64,000 bases of DNA from Erigeron canadensis (GCF_010389155.1 NC_057768.1:2478501-2542500); one strand, 5' to 3'; positions 10,481 to 24,300 are shown, counted from the stretch's first letter. Program-made: numbers and translations. Notes: generated by a model not told the origin, from the letters alone.

Positions 10481-12480
10481 TCTATACTAAGTGCTGTAAA
10501 AAAATTTTATTTACTAAGTGCTGTAAAAATATTTTATTTTACTGATAGATGTACATGCATTTGGTTTTACCCCAAAGTCATGGGTTCGAAATTTCGAATC
10601 ATAGGATAAACATGTCCGTGGGATTTTTTTCTTGAAGATTCACTGTATTAGCGTATGCTCTTTAAGACAATGTTGTCTATCCTGAATGACACTTACCATT
10701 ATATAATGAGTTATCGGTTCAAGATAATAGATGATAGTAGTACCACGAAAATGAACAAATCTACCACAACAATACATCACATATTTATGCAATATATACT
10801 AAATTTTAGACTCGTGTCAAATACATGGGTTTACATTGTTATAAAGATTAGATTACTGTCATAGTTTAACTATATGCAAACTAAAAAGTCTTATTAACTC
10901 AAAAGATAAATAGCCAAAAAAATAATCCCGAAAGATGTTAATAACGTAATTAAAAATAAAGATAGATGTTTTATCCAAAAAGTTGAGCTTATATGCATGT
11001 TTAGCTAACAGAACATTGAGCGGGTGGATTTTACTTGAAAATTTGAGATTAATCGAAACGCTCATTCTTCAAGTAGATGTCCAAAGTTCGAAACTAATGC
11101 ATATTGGATTCAGTGGGGTTTATCTTTTTGCCATGTCAATAAATAAATTTACAGTCAATCTTTAAGATAAATACATGTTATGAATACTATATTAATTAAA
11201 GTGGATTACATGTTCATCTACCAATATTTAAAAAAAATATAATAGTACAATTACTTTTATAATCTTAATATTTACGTTGGATTTTATTATTTTTATATTT
11301 ATATGATAGAACGTATAATTAAGATATATAATAACTACTCTGTATTATTCTATTGATTATATATTATATATTATTCTATTGGATATATATTAGTTATTAT
11401 TCATTATTTATTATATTAGAATTAATGGTTAAAAAGTGTAGATTTGTGATTGAAAACAAAAAAAAAGGTGTAATTAAAATAATTATAAATTAAGCATTTA
11501 GTAACGTTAAAAAGTGTAAATTATTGATAAAAAATAAAAAAAATATAAATTAGTGAGATTTTTTCTACAAATATTAATATAAATATAATATATTAGAGAA
11601 AAGTGAGTATGAGACTGTTATGCCCCCAACTTGAGTGAAAAACCCCTCACATACCAATATTTTAATATTTTGAATAAATGATCCCCCATGATTTTTATGG
11701 TTTAAAGAAAGGTGTGTGAGGGGTTTTTCACCCAAGTTAAGTGTTTAACAGCCTCATAATCCCTTTCCCCAATATATTAATATATTTGGGTAATGATTAT
11801 TGAGATTTTAAATTTATAATTAAATTAATAATGACATCATCAATTTTCAATTTGATAAAATCGAAAGCTATGAGTGATTATAAAGATATGAAGTCAGTTG
11901 TCTTCTAGTATATATAAAGATAAAGATAAAGATTATAATACTTATATATCATGATAAATTTATTATTTTTGTGGTATTTTTATCATTTCACTTTTACGTA
12001 TGTATGTATTTTCGGATCCACTTTTTGTTATGGAACAGGGCCATGAAAATTTACAGGAGGTCCAACACCACAAGCTTCTATTAAGTAGCGCATAATCCGT
12101 TTCCCAGCAGCCCAATGATTCTCGGTTGGGGCATGCATATATTGACAAGCTTCATGAGTTATGAATTACAAGTTAGAAGCACTCAAATCGTCACCAATTA
12201 ATAGTAGAGGGGTTACAGTGAAACATTAAACTTTATATTATTATTTTTTTTTCTTTAGTAGAACTCCTTGGATTTTATATTTCCTTGAAAACTGGTAGAT
12301 AAGCTTGTTAGAACATCATCAAACATTTCTCATCATCTCAAGTTTAATAACAAAAAAGGGTATTTTTCTATTCAGTTTAATATCAATTTCTAACCATTAA
12401 AAGCAGGTAATTTTCTTGTAAGTATATATTCTTTGGCTTAAAATCTATACTGGGCCTATGTTGATTTCTACAATTTTTAA
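10481..12480. other. Intergenic DNA between the inserted elements and FTSHI3
   Basis: AT-rich DNA. A box-B-like TGGGTTCGAAATTTCGAATC near 10590 could be a decayed SINE. A 175-bp MITE at 11596-11770 is listed separately. No gene is seen and no clear TATA box for the next gene could be assigned. Confidence 0.5.
11596..11770. mobile_element. MITE with 9-bp target duplication
   Basis: Inverted ends GAGAAAAGTGAGTATGAG and (reverse complement) GGGGAAAGGGATTATGAG continue through CCCCTCACA-type sequence for about 45 bp. The flanks 11587-11595 and 11771-11779 are both AATATATTA, a perfect 9-bp duplication, the size made by Mutator-type transposases. Confidence 0.72.
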
Positions 12481-15400
12481 ATGGGAAAATTGAATTCTAT
12501 GTTTGTACAAATGGGTGCCTTTCCTGTTGTTATAAAGAATGGATCTTTAACTAGTTATGAAATTTCAAGATTTCATGTTATGCACACCAACTGTTTGATG
12601 AAATGCCACTATTTGAATTCATCTTCTACACTAAAATTTAAGTCTCAAGATAGATTGTTGTGTATTAGGTCTTTAGTTAATGAAAATGGAAACAAAGAAA
12701 ATCGGTTAGCGAATAAGGAACCTAATTCTTTGAGGAAGGGGTTTAGGCTTAGGTTGCAGCCGAGGTTGCGATTATTAAGTACAAGATTGAAAAGGGTGTC
12801 GGTTCGTTCGATGTTAAATGACCTAGGAAGTTATTTGAGGAAGAATATGAAAAAAGTTACTCTTTCGACTTGTGTTTCTGTTGTGTTGGGGTTGTGTTAC
12901 TTGTTCTTGAAGTTGACAGCAATGCCAACTCCTAAAGTTGTTCCGTATTCAGACTTGATAACGAGTCTGCAGAGTGGGTCGGTGATGAAAGTTTTGTTTG
13001 AAGAGGGGTCCCGACGGATATATTATAATACTGGATCATTTCATGTAGAGAAAGTTCAAAGTTTAGAAGAAGATAAGAAGGTGGGAATTAACGATGATAA
13101 TGACGGAAATTTGGTTCAGAGTGATATAGTGAAGAGCAATGATTATGTGAAGAGTAGTCAGGTTACAAGCCCAAATGTGTTAAGTAAACTGAAAAAGAAA
13201 AAAACTTCGGTGCCTGAATGGCAGTTTTCAACGAGAAAGATTGATCATGATGAGAGCTATCTTCTTGGTTTAATGAGAGAGAAAGGAACTACGTATAGTT
13301 CATCTCCACAATCAATGTTAATGTCGATGAGAAGTACACTGATTACTATTCTATCACTTTGGATTCCATTAACTCCATTGATGTGGCTTCTCTATCGCCA
13401 GCTTAATGCTGCTAATAGCCCTGCAAAGAAGCGACGGCCTAGCAATCAAGTAGTTAATTTTGAAGATGTAGAGGGCGTTGATACCGCAAAAGTAGAGCTT
13501 ATGGAGGTACGCAATTATCTTATTGTGAATTTTTTTTTATATAAATTATATGTTACTTTCCGTTATATGGAAATGGAAGGATATCAAATAGATTATGAGA
13601 AGGACATCAAATAGCTTATGAGATTGGTTATGGTTGTCTTCTGGGGTAAATCAATGTTATTGTCACATAAGTAAAGAGTATATAGTGCGAGTGATGCTAA
13701 AACTCAGTGCCGAAGAACTCGTCAGTATAACATACTTATTACTATACCAGGTTATGCATCCATTGTAAATCAGTGGTACTGTCCATGGTAAAGATATATT
13801 TCACAGAATTTTTTTACGAAGATGTAAGCATCCATCCTATTGAGAAGGAAATATCACTTAAGATACTAATTACAAAACCAGGTTATGCACAGGAAAGAAA
13901 AGAGTTTTTAAGGAACTTACTGTACTTAGAATCTACTTCTAGTGTTCATTTTGGTGTGAGTTTATATGCCATCATCCACATAGACTAGGCGTGTGACTCC
14001 TACCTACATAAATATTGCCAATCCGTTGGCCAAGTATTAAGAAACTGCCATATCTTTAAGCCTTCTGTCACATGAAATACCCAAGCATTTAAGTCATCTT
14101 GTTATGATGTGTCCTAGAAGTCCACAAGAGTTCAAGCATCTTGTCTTGTTAACGGTCTTGTACCTACAGCCTAATATTTTTATATCATATAAGCCTATAA
14201 TCCACTATGTAGTGTGACTATATTTTTCTTTGTTAATGTAACTGGGATAACTATTGTCATTTATACGTTTACACATGGTTGTAAATCTCAGTTATATCGG
14301 CCGATATATCCCCGATAAATCGCTTATCGGTGGTCGACCGAGACGATATATTCCCGATATATTCCCGATAAATCCGATATGTCTCCGATATATCCCCGAT
14401 ATATCGCTTATCGGTGGTCAACCGAGACGATACCGAAAAGCGATATTTACAACCTTGCGTTTACATAGAGATATTACTACATTCAATATGTTATTAAGGG
14501 ACACATGACAGCTATGAAAACAAGGAATCTTATCTTTGAACTAATTTTCAGTTTATTAAGGTACAAATATGAAAAAGGTATTCCAATCATTTTCGTACCT
14601 GTTTCTGTAACATCCAACTTCATAATTACTACTAAATCATTTTGGACTCTGTATGCTAACAATAAAGAAAACCATCAAGGTAGAAAGATATCAAAAGATA
14701 GTTAAAAACCGGGTAAAAGGTAATATGAAGTTAGAGTAACTAGATTGGATCACAATCCAAGGAAAACAAGTCTCAACTTAATGAGCCACACAAAACCTAG
14801 TTTCTAGATTATCATATCAACCGCTCGTCAACTTATGATCATCTTCTGATTTGTCTTTGCTTCATCTGATTTGTCTTTACTTTCTTGGGTATTAACTGTT
14901 GACTTAGGGATTCCAATATTGCCTGACATTTGGTTGCCTTTAATCAATGAGTCCAACAATATAACCTTCGGTGGAACTCCCCTAGCAGAATTTTACTTCT
15001 AAAAGATCTCATATCCTCATTAATGACTTATGCCTAGATAAATTGTTAAGCTCACTCTCCAGTTAAAACACTCTATCATGAGTATAAAACCCAAGGCAAG
15101 AAATAAATGTAAAAAACAAAGTCCATGTTTATTGCAAGAAAATGTTCTATTGTGATGAGCTCAAAAATCAATGAGTTCAACCCAAAATCACATAACTACT
15201 GCTTGTGGATGTTGATCACAGATCACATAAGTACAGCTTGCGGATGTTGCATGGAGTTCTAGTTAAATGACCTTAGCTGCTCTCTTTGATCCATATCAAC
15301 GCTCTCTATCTATTAGAAATCCTTGTCCTCAAGGATTTCAAAATAAGAGGTTCTTGAATTCTTGAAAACCCATAATATGCCTCTAAATATTGAGCTGGTT

Positions 15401-18400
15401 ATTTTGAGACTTCCTTTGCCTTGATCCTGCGGGACAATTATACGTGCACCTTTAATGGCACCACAGATATTGCTTTTACTTTCCTTCTGTTGTCAAGTTT
15501 TGGAAACCTCAATAACAAGGTTGTAAATAACGGTCGGCGGTTCCTTCGCGGCGGACGACCTTTAAGGTTAAATTACATTTCGCGGCGTTATAAAGGAGAC
15601 TATAAAATATAAAGGAATTTATATAAAAAAATATATATATTAGCAATATCCTAACAAAATTAGTCAAAAAGGACCGTTAAATCCGTTATTTGACTGTTAA
15701 ATCCCGTTATAACAACCGTTAAATCCCGTTATAATGGCCGTTAAGGCCGTTAAATCCGTTATTTGACCTTTATTGACTCAGACCTTTACGGTTATAACGG
15801 CCGTTAAGGCCGTTATTTACAACACTGCTTAATAACAAGTAGTACTTTAATAAAATTCCCATCATCATCCATAAAATTTGAATGCATTTCTTTATTTAAC
15901 TTTGTAGTTGTAGTATCTATGCATTCATACACAGCTCCTAATTTGATAGGAACACATCCCATAATAGGCTTGCATCATGCCATAAGCTAGGTGTAGAACT
16001 CACTCCCAAAAGCTAGCTCAAATGAGGAGGGGACACCTTATAAACCACCAACCAATCCCATACTTGGACGATGTGGGATCGTAACATAATTCTTCCAAAA
16101 GTTCACTCATCTTCATGGGTGTTAAAGTCAATTCCTTTTTCCAAATTTGAAAGATATATATTTTGTAGTAACACACGTTCCCACTCCACTTGAATCTTTT
16201 TGCTAGTTCATAGCATATTATGAACAGCAAATAGAAGCAACATATACAAATATGCCACTGTTAAATTTGATTATGGTGACTATTGGGTCAATCTAGTTTT
16301 ACCATTATTTAAAGACATATAACTTCCGCTAGTCTTTAGTTTTTTACCTAATTCTTTTGTGATCTTGTACATTAATTCTGGACTGGACCAGTAGTCCAGT
16401 ACATTAAGACTTCTGCTGGAGCTTTGTTTCTTTGGTTCACCGCAAATAACTTCAATAAGATTTAGCGTTGCCTCTTAATTTTATTTTTCTTTCTTTTTTT
16501 TTTATGTGTAGCTCTTTAACCCTCTTGTGATATCTCGACTCCCGATTTGCTGAATTATGCATACTGGACCAGAATACAAGGCTTAGGTAATTATTGTGAA
16601 TGGCATATGACAACAACCCATAACCCATCTATACATCAGCTCAATGAGCTCTCCAACTGGCCTGTACCATGTCCTTTTATCATATAAGAGTTTAATACTC
16701 ATCACACGCTTGAACCCCTTAGTCGGGTTACCTTTCAAATCTCTTCTATATACATTAACCTAAATTAGTCAAAGTTTTATAATATTATGGATACCTTTTG
16801 GTCCCTGTCTGTTAATTGCCATAATTCCTTAACTGAACTCAAGTACTTAATCAGTTGGTCAAGATGTCCAATTATAACAACCCACAGAACATGTACTTTT
16901 TGCATACTAGATATTTGACTCACATAACTAGATATAAATATGATCTGGTAATAGTGGTTCCTTCCAAAGCGTATTACTATGGACCAGAATAAATAGCAAA
17001 AAAACATTAACACTTAGAAGCACAACTCTTTCCGCTCACTGAAATGATTCCCTGAACCAACTCAATTCCCCAAAAAAATAGGCATATAATTAGCCAATGG
17101 TCACATACACATCGCAACATCCAATAAGAGAAACAATAATCCGTTAGATATACTACATTCTTCGTTCCTCTTTTATTGAATCTCTTCTGAGACATTTCAT
17201 ACTCAGTTATATCCTAACAGTTATATGGTTCAGCCGCAATGCTTAGTATATACTTTATTTGCATGGTTTTCAAACTTCAACTTCTGCATTGACATCCTGA
17301 TGAAGATCCTATTTAGCTTCTGAGAGTGGCCTTTAAAAATGACCATTAAATTAGCTAACCTCCAATACTGATCTCACACACCTATACCAATTTTTTTGAT
17401 TTTGACCTGCCATCGCAGATAACACATCTTTCTCAAGTTGCACGGTATCTGTGTGGGTGAAATAGCTGGAATAGAAGGCAGAAATATAGAGCTGGATAAC
17501 AGATTAGGTGTGGGAGAATTCTGGGCAGTAAAATCTGCAAGGAAGCTTTCAATCACATGTCCAGTTTCATTCCTCCCAAGATTTGTATATCAAGAAGTAT
17601 ATAACTCGTCATTTATTTTATTGCCTACCTCAAGAAATAGGACTTCTAAACCATCAATTTGACCAACCAGTTTAGTTGATGCTCTTTGAAAATCAACAAC
17701 TCTGCACCCAAGCCTGGTGCCTTACCAGTTACCAGTTAGTTTTATCTGGTAAAGCAAATAGAAGAGCGATATAATCTGGGTTTTGACTTTTTAGTGATTT
17801 TCATTTTTGCAAGTCCACACATCATATAGAACACCACAGATCTTAGTTTTATCTGTTTTGTCAGCATATGACGATTCTGGGTGGACTACCATAAACACCA
17901 GCGTCTGAACAAAAATGGATCAATAAATATAAATTATCGATTGAAATTTCTAAAATGTTATCTTAGAGGGGGCTAAGTAACACACCCATGCACATGCTTA
18001 ACAAACAACACATGTTCTGTCCAGTAATAAACTGACTGGTGGATCAAGCCAACTGACTCTATCAGCTCCACTTGATTAATATCAATTTGCCATCCCAGAT
18101 AGTGAATAGTCTACTTGCTTGTCAACTAATGCTTCTTATTGAATGCTTATATGTGGTTTTCCTGTTTGTAGATCGTGATGTGCCTCCAAGGTTCTATTAA
18201 CTACAACAAACTTGGAGCAAAGTTACCTAGGGGAGTGCTGCTAGTGGGTCCTCCAGGGACGGGGAAAACATTATTAGCCCGTGCAGTGGCTGGAGAAGCC
18301 GGAGTACCATTTTTCACCGTGTCCGCTAGTGAATTTGTGGAGATGTTTGTTGGAAGAGGAGCCGCTCGTATCAGGGATCTTTTCAATGTTGCAAGGAAGA

Positions 18401-18622
18401 ATGCGCCATCAATCATTTTTATTGATGAACTTGACGCTGTAGGGGGGAAGCGTGGTAGAAGTTTTAATGATGAAAGAGACCAAACACTAAACCAGGTACA
18501 CTCTATATTTCTCTAAACATAACTTTATGCTAAGTAGTCAAGGACATAAATTTCGGTGTTTCGGTCACGGACTGGTATACGAAATATCGTTTTTTTCGGT
18601 GGTATTTCGGTGATTCAAATAT

Positions 18623-18654
<32 letters not shown>

Positions 18655-21338
18655 CATAAATAAGAGTAAAAGTTAAAACCTGGAAGGGCTGAAACAGAAT
18701 TCACCGAAATTTCGGAAATTTCGGTCAAAACCACCGAAAATTTCGGAAACGAAATCTAAACCGAAATTCAATACCGAAATTATGTCCCACCACCGAAAAC
18801 CGGTATACCACCAAAATTGATAACATAGACTTTATGTATTTGCTTAATCTATTTAACCATTTACAATCAGATGGCAAGTTGGAACCAAAAGATATTGTGT
18901 TGACAACTAACACCAGTAATATAATACAAAACAGCGTGCCTCCTAGATCTAATCATCTCCACCAAAAGTGGCTACCAAATGTAGCATGCGATGTAGTTAA
19001 TCAGTTATGATAATAGTTCAAGTACTACATTTCCTTAATATATCTACCATATTAATGATATAATGATAGTCTATCTCTATAGTATAGTAATAATACATAA
19101 CATGACATTTAAACATAATGTAATGTTTAAGTAGTATTTTAAGAACTATATAATTGTTACAGTTAATATAATTTGCTGCGACACATATTCAATCATTTTG
19201 TAGTGTGATACGATACAAAAAGATAGAAAATGAATATCATCTCACTGGACACAATTTCATAATAAGCTTTAAGAAAGATGGATTAGAATTAAAAAATGAT
19301 GAAGCTTAAATGATATAAATAATTTAGAGTCTATATTACATGTTAAAAATATATACAAGCTATCTAAACTAATTATCTGTAACTTCTCACATTTAAACTC
19401 AACTCATAAACATCATATGAGAGTCATTTGAAACTCATGTATACATGTCATACTAAATTTAATATCTGAAAATGAAGATAGAAATCAAATTTAACCTTAT
19501 TAATGAGAAACAAAATTCAAGTTAAATCCGTAGAAATTAAAGGATTTGTTTCTCATTGAATATATAGTTATAAACCAAAATGTAAAAACTAAAAAACATT
19601 TAAAAAAACTTAATCAACAAAATCTATGAAGCATAAACCAAGTGTCCATCAGATGTAAATTAAAAGGTAAAATATTTACAAACATTAGTCTGGGAAATGT
19701 AATATTATATATTAATACTAGTATAAGTTAATCTACACTAAAAATGAAAATTAACTATGTAAAATAAAAAATAAAAACAAAAAACCTATTAAAATAAAAT
19801 AAAAAATGAAACAGACGTAAGTTCTATATTTGAAGGCCTTTTTCTTAATGATGTATCAAGTATTCAAGTTATTAAACTGTGAGTTCTTTTTATACTAAAA
19901 GGTAAGATGCATACGTACTACTATTCCGTATTATGGTGGGGGTGTTTGGATTTGCGTGTTGGAACTGAGTATTTGATTATTCTGAACTTATTAGTCCCGC
20001 TAATAAGTTTTCCGTGTGTAGATAAACAATGTGGCACTTAGCAGTTAAATAGTTAGTTTCGTCCTAGCTGCAATAAAAAGTGACTTCACTTCTTTTACTT
20101 TGCCTATTCTGTTAACCTAGTTTGTGAGACGTTAACTCCAATCTCACAAGATTTCTTAACTATGCACAAAAATATCATTTTTGGTCATTTATCTGTTAGT
20201 TCTCTAAATAATATCAAGTGCAAATGAATTTGACATATGCAACTTCAATCATCCGAATCATAACACATTTGGATAGGATTTATAATCTGATTTTCGTATT
20301 ATAACATAAGCACTTTCGAGACACAAAATCAAACACCCTCTATATGTATCTAAAATCTTAATTACTCACTGAAAAAGAGCTTTTAGTTGTGATAATACAT
20401 CTTTGTTTATGATAATACCTATATATACTACATTAACTAATGAGCTTTAAGTTGAACGAGTCTAGCAGGGATTTTATCAAGGCTAATGATCTTCTTGTAT
20501 ACTACATTAACTAATGAGCTTTAAGTTGAACGAGTCTAGCAGGGATTTATCAAGGCTAATGATCTTCTTGTATACTACATTAACTAATGAGCTTTAAGTT
20601 GAACGAGTCTAGCAGGGATTTATCAAGGCTAATGATCTTCTTGTATAGTTTGAATAATACATTCTTTAGTAATATTTCACCACGTTGAAGCCAATCATAT
20701 CTCTGATCAGCTGTCTTTCGTTTCTTCTCTTTTTTTGGCTACTTAGTTACTGACAGAAATGGATGGGTTCGAGTCAGATGTAAGTGTGATAGTGATAGCA
20801 GCAACTAATAGGCCTGAAGCACTGGACCCTGCTCTTTGTCGGCCTGGTCGGTTTTCAAGAAAAGTGTTTGTGGGAGAACCCGATGAAGTTGGAAGAAGAA
20901 AGATATTAGCTGTACATCTCAGAGGCATCCCTCTTGAAGAAGACAGTGTCATTATCTGCAACCTAGTTGCTTCTCTTACTCATGGTTTCGTAGGTGCTGA
21001 TTTGGCCAACATTGTCAATGAAGCTGCTTTGCTTGCCGCTAGACGAGGTTTTTATCTCGAACTTTATTAGTTTGCATTGCATTTCAAGCTGCTTTCAGTT
21101 TTACAACTCTAACTCTAACGTCTCGACATGGTTATTAGGTGGTGAATGTGTGGCAAGAGAAGATATAATGGAAGCTATAGAACGGGCTAAGTTTGGGATA
21201 AATGATAGACAAATGAGCCCTTCCAACTTAACCAAGGAAATCGGAAAGATGTTCCCATGGATGCCCACATTTAAATCACGGTACGACTCAAGGAATGACG
21301 GGTCTCCTTCTCTCGGGGGTTACCAAACTCTAAGCTAG
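12481..21338 (+). CDS. FTSHI3: FTSHI3-like protease-inactive FtsH, chloroplast
   Basis: Four exons: 12481-13506, 18172-18495, 20747-21047 and 21139-21338. All have GT/AG borders and joining phases, giving 616 residues. The first ATG directly follows an in-frame TAA. Residues 1 to about 100 look like a plastid transit peptide (basic, Ser-rich). Hydrophobic segments lie at about 126-148 and 285-305. The AAA domain has Walker A GPPGTGKT (368-375), Walker B IIFIDE (423-428), and [20 protein letters not shown] as the second-region motif. The pore motif reads FVGRG (401-405) rather than the usual FVGVG. After ERAKFGIND the protein ends GYQTLS, with no HEXXH zinc-protease domain, as in Arabidopsis FTSHI3 (from memory about 620 residues). 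FtsHi proteins are inactive FtsH relatives of the chloroplast envelope involved in plastid development. The two large introns hold transposon insertions. The assignment to FTSHI3 rather than another FtsHi rests on the missing protease domain and C-terminus. Confidence 0.88.
14274..14457. mobile_element. hAT-type MITE, 184 bp, with 8-bp target duplication
   Basis: Ends CATGGTTGTAAAT and ATTTACAACCTTG, flanked by a perfect 8-bp duplication CGTTTACA (14266-14273 and 14458-14465). The interior is made of repeats around CCGATATATCCCCGATA and CTTATCGGTGGTC. The 8-bp duplication and CA..TG ends with short TIRs point to hAT. Confidence 0.82.
15516..15827. mobile_element. hAT-type MITE, 312 bp
   Basis: Ends CAAGGTTGTAAATAACGG and CCGTTATTTACAACACTG. 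Flanks 15508-15515 (CTCAATAA) and 15828-15835 (CTTAATAA) form an 8-bp duplication with one mismatch. The interior repeats GGCCGTTAA/TTAAATCCCGTTAT. The terminal GGTTGTAAAT is shared with the MITE at 14274, so both are probably mobilised by the same transposase family. Confidence 0.78.
18530..18828. mobile_element. Probable MITE built of TTTCGGT/ACCGAAA repeats
   Basis: The left part holds GGACATAAATTTCGGTG and ACTGGTATACGAAAT; the right part holds ACCGAAATTATGTCC and ACCGGTATACCACC as inverted partners, around a (TA)n core and many ACCGAAATTTCGG repeats. The composition matches other hAT-like MITEs in the window, but exact ends and a target duplication could not be fixed. Confidence 0.4.
20424..20646 (+). 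repeat. Tandem repeat, 3 copies of 73-74 bp
   Basis: Copies start at 20424, 20498 and 20571 (TATACTACATTAACTAATGA ... AATGATCTTCTTG). Copies 2 and 3 are identical; copy 1 has one extra T. The array ends 100 bp before exon 3 of FTSHI3. Confidence 0.92.
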
Positions 21339-24300
21339 TGAGAGCACATTTCTCGTTCTCATTTTAGCTTTCTTCTTTGAGACATGTATGCTATGTAATT
21401 GAGGGGGGGTTTTTTTTTGCCATTTCTAGTATATGATCTCACTTTGACCTTCTGAAGGTCAAACTTTATTGTTGTTGAGCTACAAAATAGTCTCCCCACT
21501 TTTGAGGATCTCATGTTACATGTGATGTCTGTAACAACTTCCATAGTTTGTGTCACCATCATTCATGAACTCATATCCCAACGATATCATATATAACGTA
21601 CATTTTATGTTTCTTAAACCATACTATTTGATTTTTATATAAGATGCTTTCTGAAAACTGCTGGAAACATCTATAAACCTTCACGAAGTTCACCGCAAAC
21701 AAAATAATTAACTAATCGTAGAAAATATTTACTGTCAATTTTCACCAATGTGACGCTTATTTTAGTAGGCATTCATAATGCTGAGTGCATAAATCACAAC
21801 TATAATTATATCAATCGACACTTTTATTTTTTTAAGCATCATCAAGATTACCTAGCATTTAATCGTTCCGTCGTGATGTCTTTGCAAGAAGTTTTTAATC
21901 TTATATCAGCTAAACATTTTGAATGTAACGCATACATGTAAGTGCTTGACAGCTATTTTTGGACACAATCAAAATTAAATCTTTTTTCTTTCTTTTTTTT
22001 TTTTAAGGTTAGAAAAGAGACAGGTTCCAACTTGGAGATAGAAATCTAAAATGAGTAGTACGTCACCAGCATTTCTAACTGTCTAGGACTCACATAAAGT
22101 GATAAAGTTAAACCAATTAATTATTAATTAAAGATTATAAAATTGTATATTGCTCTGGTTCATGAGTTCTACCAACTTTATGCATACAAATATAGATTTA
22201 CATATCAAATCCATTTATATCATGGAGTTTATACAGCTAAGTGATTAAAGGGATAATTGGGCACAAGTTGCAAACCGAATTATTAGATGATCCCTGGTTG
22301 TAATAGTTGATCTTGAAAAGTTGAAAGTTGAGTGGGTTTTTATTTGAACGTTTTTTAGGATCAAAATTGTGCGAGTCTAAGAAAATATTATGCATATACA
22401 AACATGAAACATCATTGGCAACTAGGTGAGTGTCAAATCAAAGATATGATGTGATCCAAAATGATTCGACAAAGGATGTGGTATCCAAGTGATAAAGGTA
22501 GAGATACGATGATGCGAGATATTATCTACAATATATATATAGAGAGAGAAAGTTCAGTTATTACGTGAACAAATTATTGAACTACGGAGAACTAATTTTA
22601 TCCATTAGATTAAATAGATCAAAGGTCAATATTAAATTATGCATTCTATGTAATTAAAATAATCACCATAAATGCATAAATGCATAAAACGTGAAGGAAG
22701 GGTATAAATGGAATAAAAAAAAGAAACCGATGTTGCACGACAATTATGGATCATTTTTAGGGTGTCAATTTTAACTTTATCGTCAATTAATAGTTACGTT
22801 TAAAAAAATTGTTTTTTTTTATCATCAATAACAATAAATATATATTTTATTTGACCATTGCTGTGAATCAATAAAAAAGAATTTTAGAGCCATTATTTTT
22901 CTATAGTTCCTTATAATTATAATTTACATTTAAATGAACATTTGTTAACTTATCTGTTAACGTGATCGTATTTGTTAACATACGGGTGAGTGTAACATAA
23001 AAGTATAAAGTAGATAAAAAAAAATTATAAAAATTCTAGTTACGCACATATAAATTGTTCATTTACATATGGAAATACAAAAAAAAGTTACGCTTGTTAA
23101 CTTGTGAACACATGATCGTTATTGTTAATATGTGAACATAAGAATTATAGATTTTCATTATAAAACACATGTGATTGACCTCATTAATATTAATATGTGT
23201 ACATATTTTTATTTTAATAAATTTTGCATGTTTACGTATAAAAAAAATAGTATACGAGATGCGAGTTAGTAGTTACTAATTAAGATAAAACGATATATAT
23301 TGGTTCTCGTTTTATCTTTTTAATATATATATATATATATTGTTTTAAATGTTTCTTTTTAGAGAGCGAGTTAGTAGTTACTAATTAAGATTCCAGACAC
23401 CATAGGGTGATATCCAATTGTGCGTTATATGAAACTCGAACCACGCATGTCTAGAATAAAACTAAAGACTTTCGAAAACTTACCCTAATAATCAAACTCT
23501 ACAAATATAAAAAAAAAAAAGAGATTCAAACTCTAATAGATTCTTTCAAAATCTAAAACCTTGTTAATGGATCACTTAACTCATTACCATGTAAAAGACT
23601 TTCTACCAGTGAATTGAGAATCATTTAAAGAATAATATGTTGTCACATGATCTAACACTTTTGACCTTTTTTTAATATGCTATTTTGACGATATGTCCCA
23701 AATTAATACTTCTTTAATTGTTTCGAGTAATTTGTTAATTATTATAGTAAATATGTTGAACTACGACAACTCTCGTACGGAATATCAAATTGTTATCAAA
23801 GGCAATAGTTTAAGATAAGTGAGATTTGTACCACTTATTTTATAGTTTTACTATTACTGTGCATTATTAATTTGTACAGTCAGCTATAAAAGTTATATGT
23901 TGTGGTATATTAATCAAAATTTATGGTATGAATATCAGCTCCCATCGTTTAAAAGAAAGTAACATGATCTTTAAACACATTGAGAGCCACTATTACTTAA
24001 GCAACTTGCACCATTTTTAGCAACTTGATTATATAATATTGAATAAAAAATTTAAGTCCGTATTTTTTTGACGGTAGATGTTACTAGTCAATAGTTATTT
24101 TTCTTTTCGAACAATGATATAATGACAAACTTATTACAAATACATTTACGGAAACTCATTTGTGACCAATAACATGAAAAGAGAGAATGATGAAAGAAAA
24201 AATGATTTTGCATGTGTTAGTCCGCTTAACTAAGCACATCAGTTTGTAGATGTTTGTTTGTAATTAGATTGTATATTTAGCATTTCTTTTTTCTTAAATT

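Larger units (their letters stand above)
13507..18171 (+). other. FTSHI3 intron 1 (4.7 kb) contents
   Basis: Donor GAG/GTACGC, acceptor TTTGTAG/ATCGTG. It carries two hAT-type MITEs (14274-14457, 15516-15827). Around 15130-15420 the minus strand contains ATCCTTGAGGACAAGGATTT after a stretch ending in a Leu-Glu-Asp-Lys frame, reminiscent of the end of Ty3/gypsy polyproteins; this is weak. The small frame at 17438-17662 does not resemble a known domain. The rest is AT-rich intron sequence. Confidence 0.7.
18496..20746 (+). other. FTSHI3 intron 2 (2.25 kb) contents
   Basis: Donor CAG/GTACAC, acceptor CTACTTAG/TTACTG; the first codons of exon 3 encode LLTEMDGFE, continuing the Walker B region. 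A probable MITE lies at about 18530-18828, and a three-copy tandem repeat lies just before exon 3. Otherwise it is AT-rich DNA without coding signs. Confidence 0.7.

Noticed and set aside
17438..17662. 74-codon ORF in FTSHI3 intron 1 as a nested gene
   Set aside because: No known motif, no splice or promoter context, and an opposing frame of similar length; chance ORF or old repeat.
18201..18416. Minus-strand ORF opposite FTSHI3 exon 2
   Set aside because: A shadow of the strongly conserved plus-strand AAA coding sequence; the same applies to 20743-20961 (-).
20424..20646. Regular direct repeats as a CRISPR-like array
   Set aside because: The copies are head-to-tail with no spacers, in an intron of a plant gene; a simple tandem repeat.
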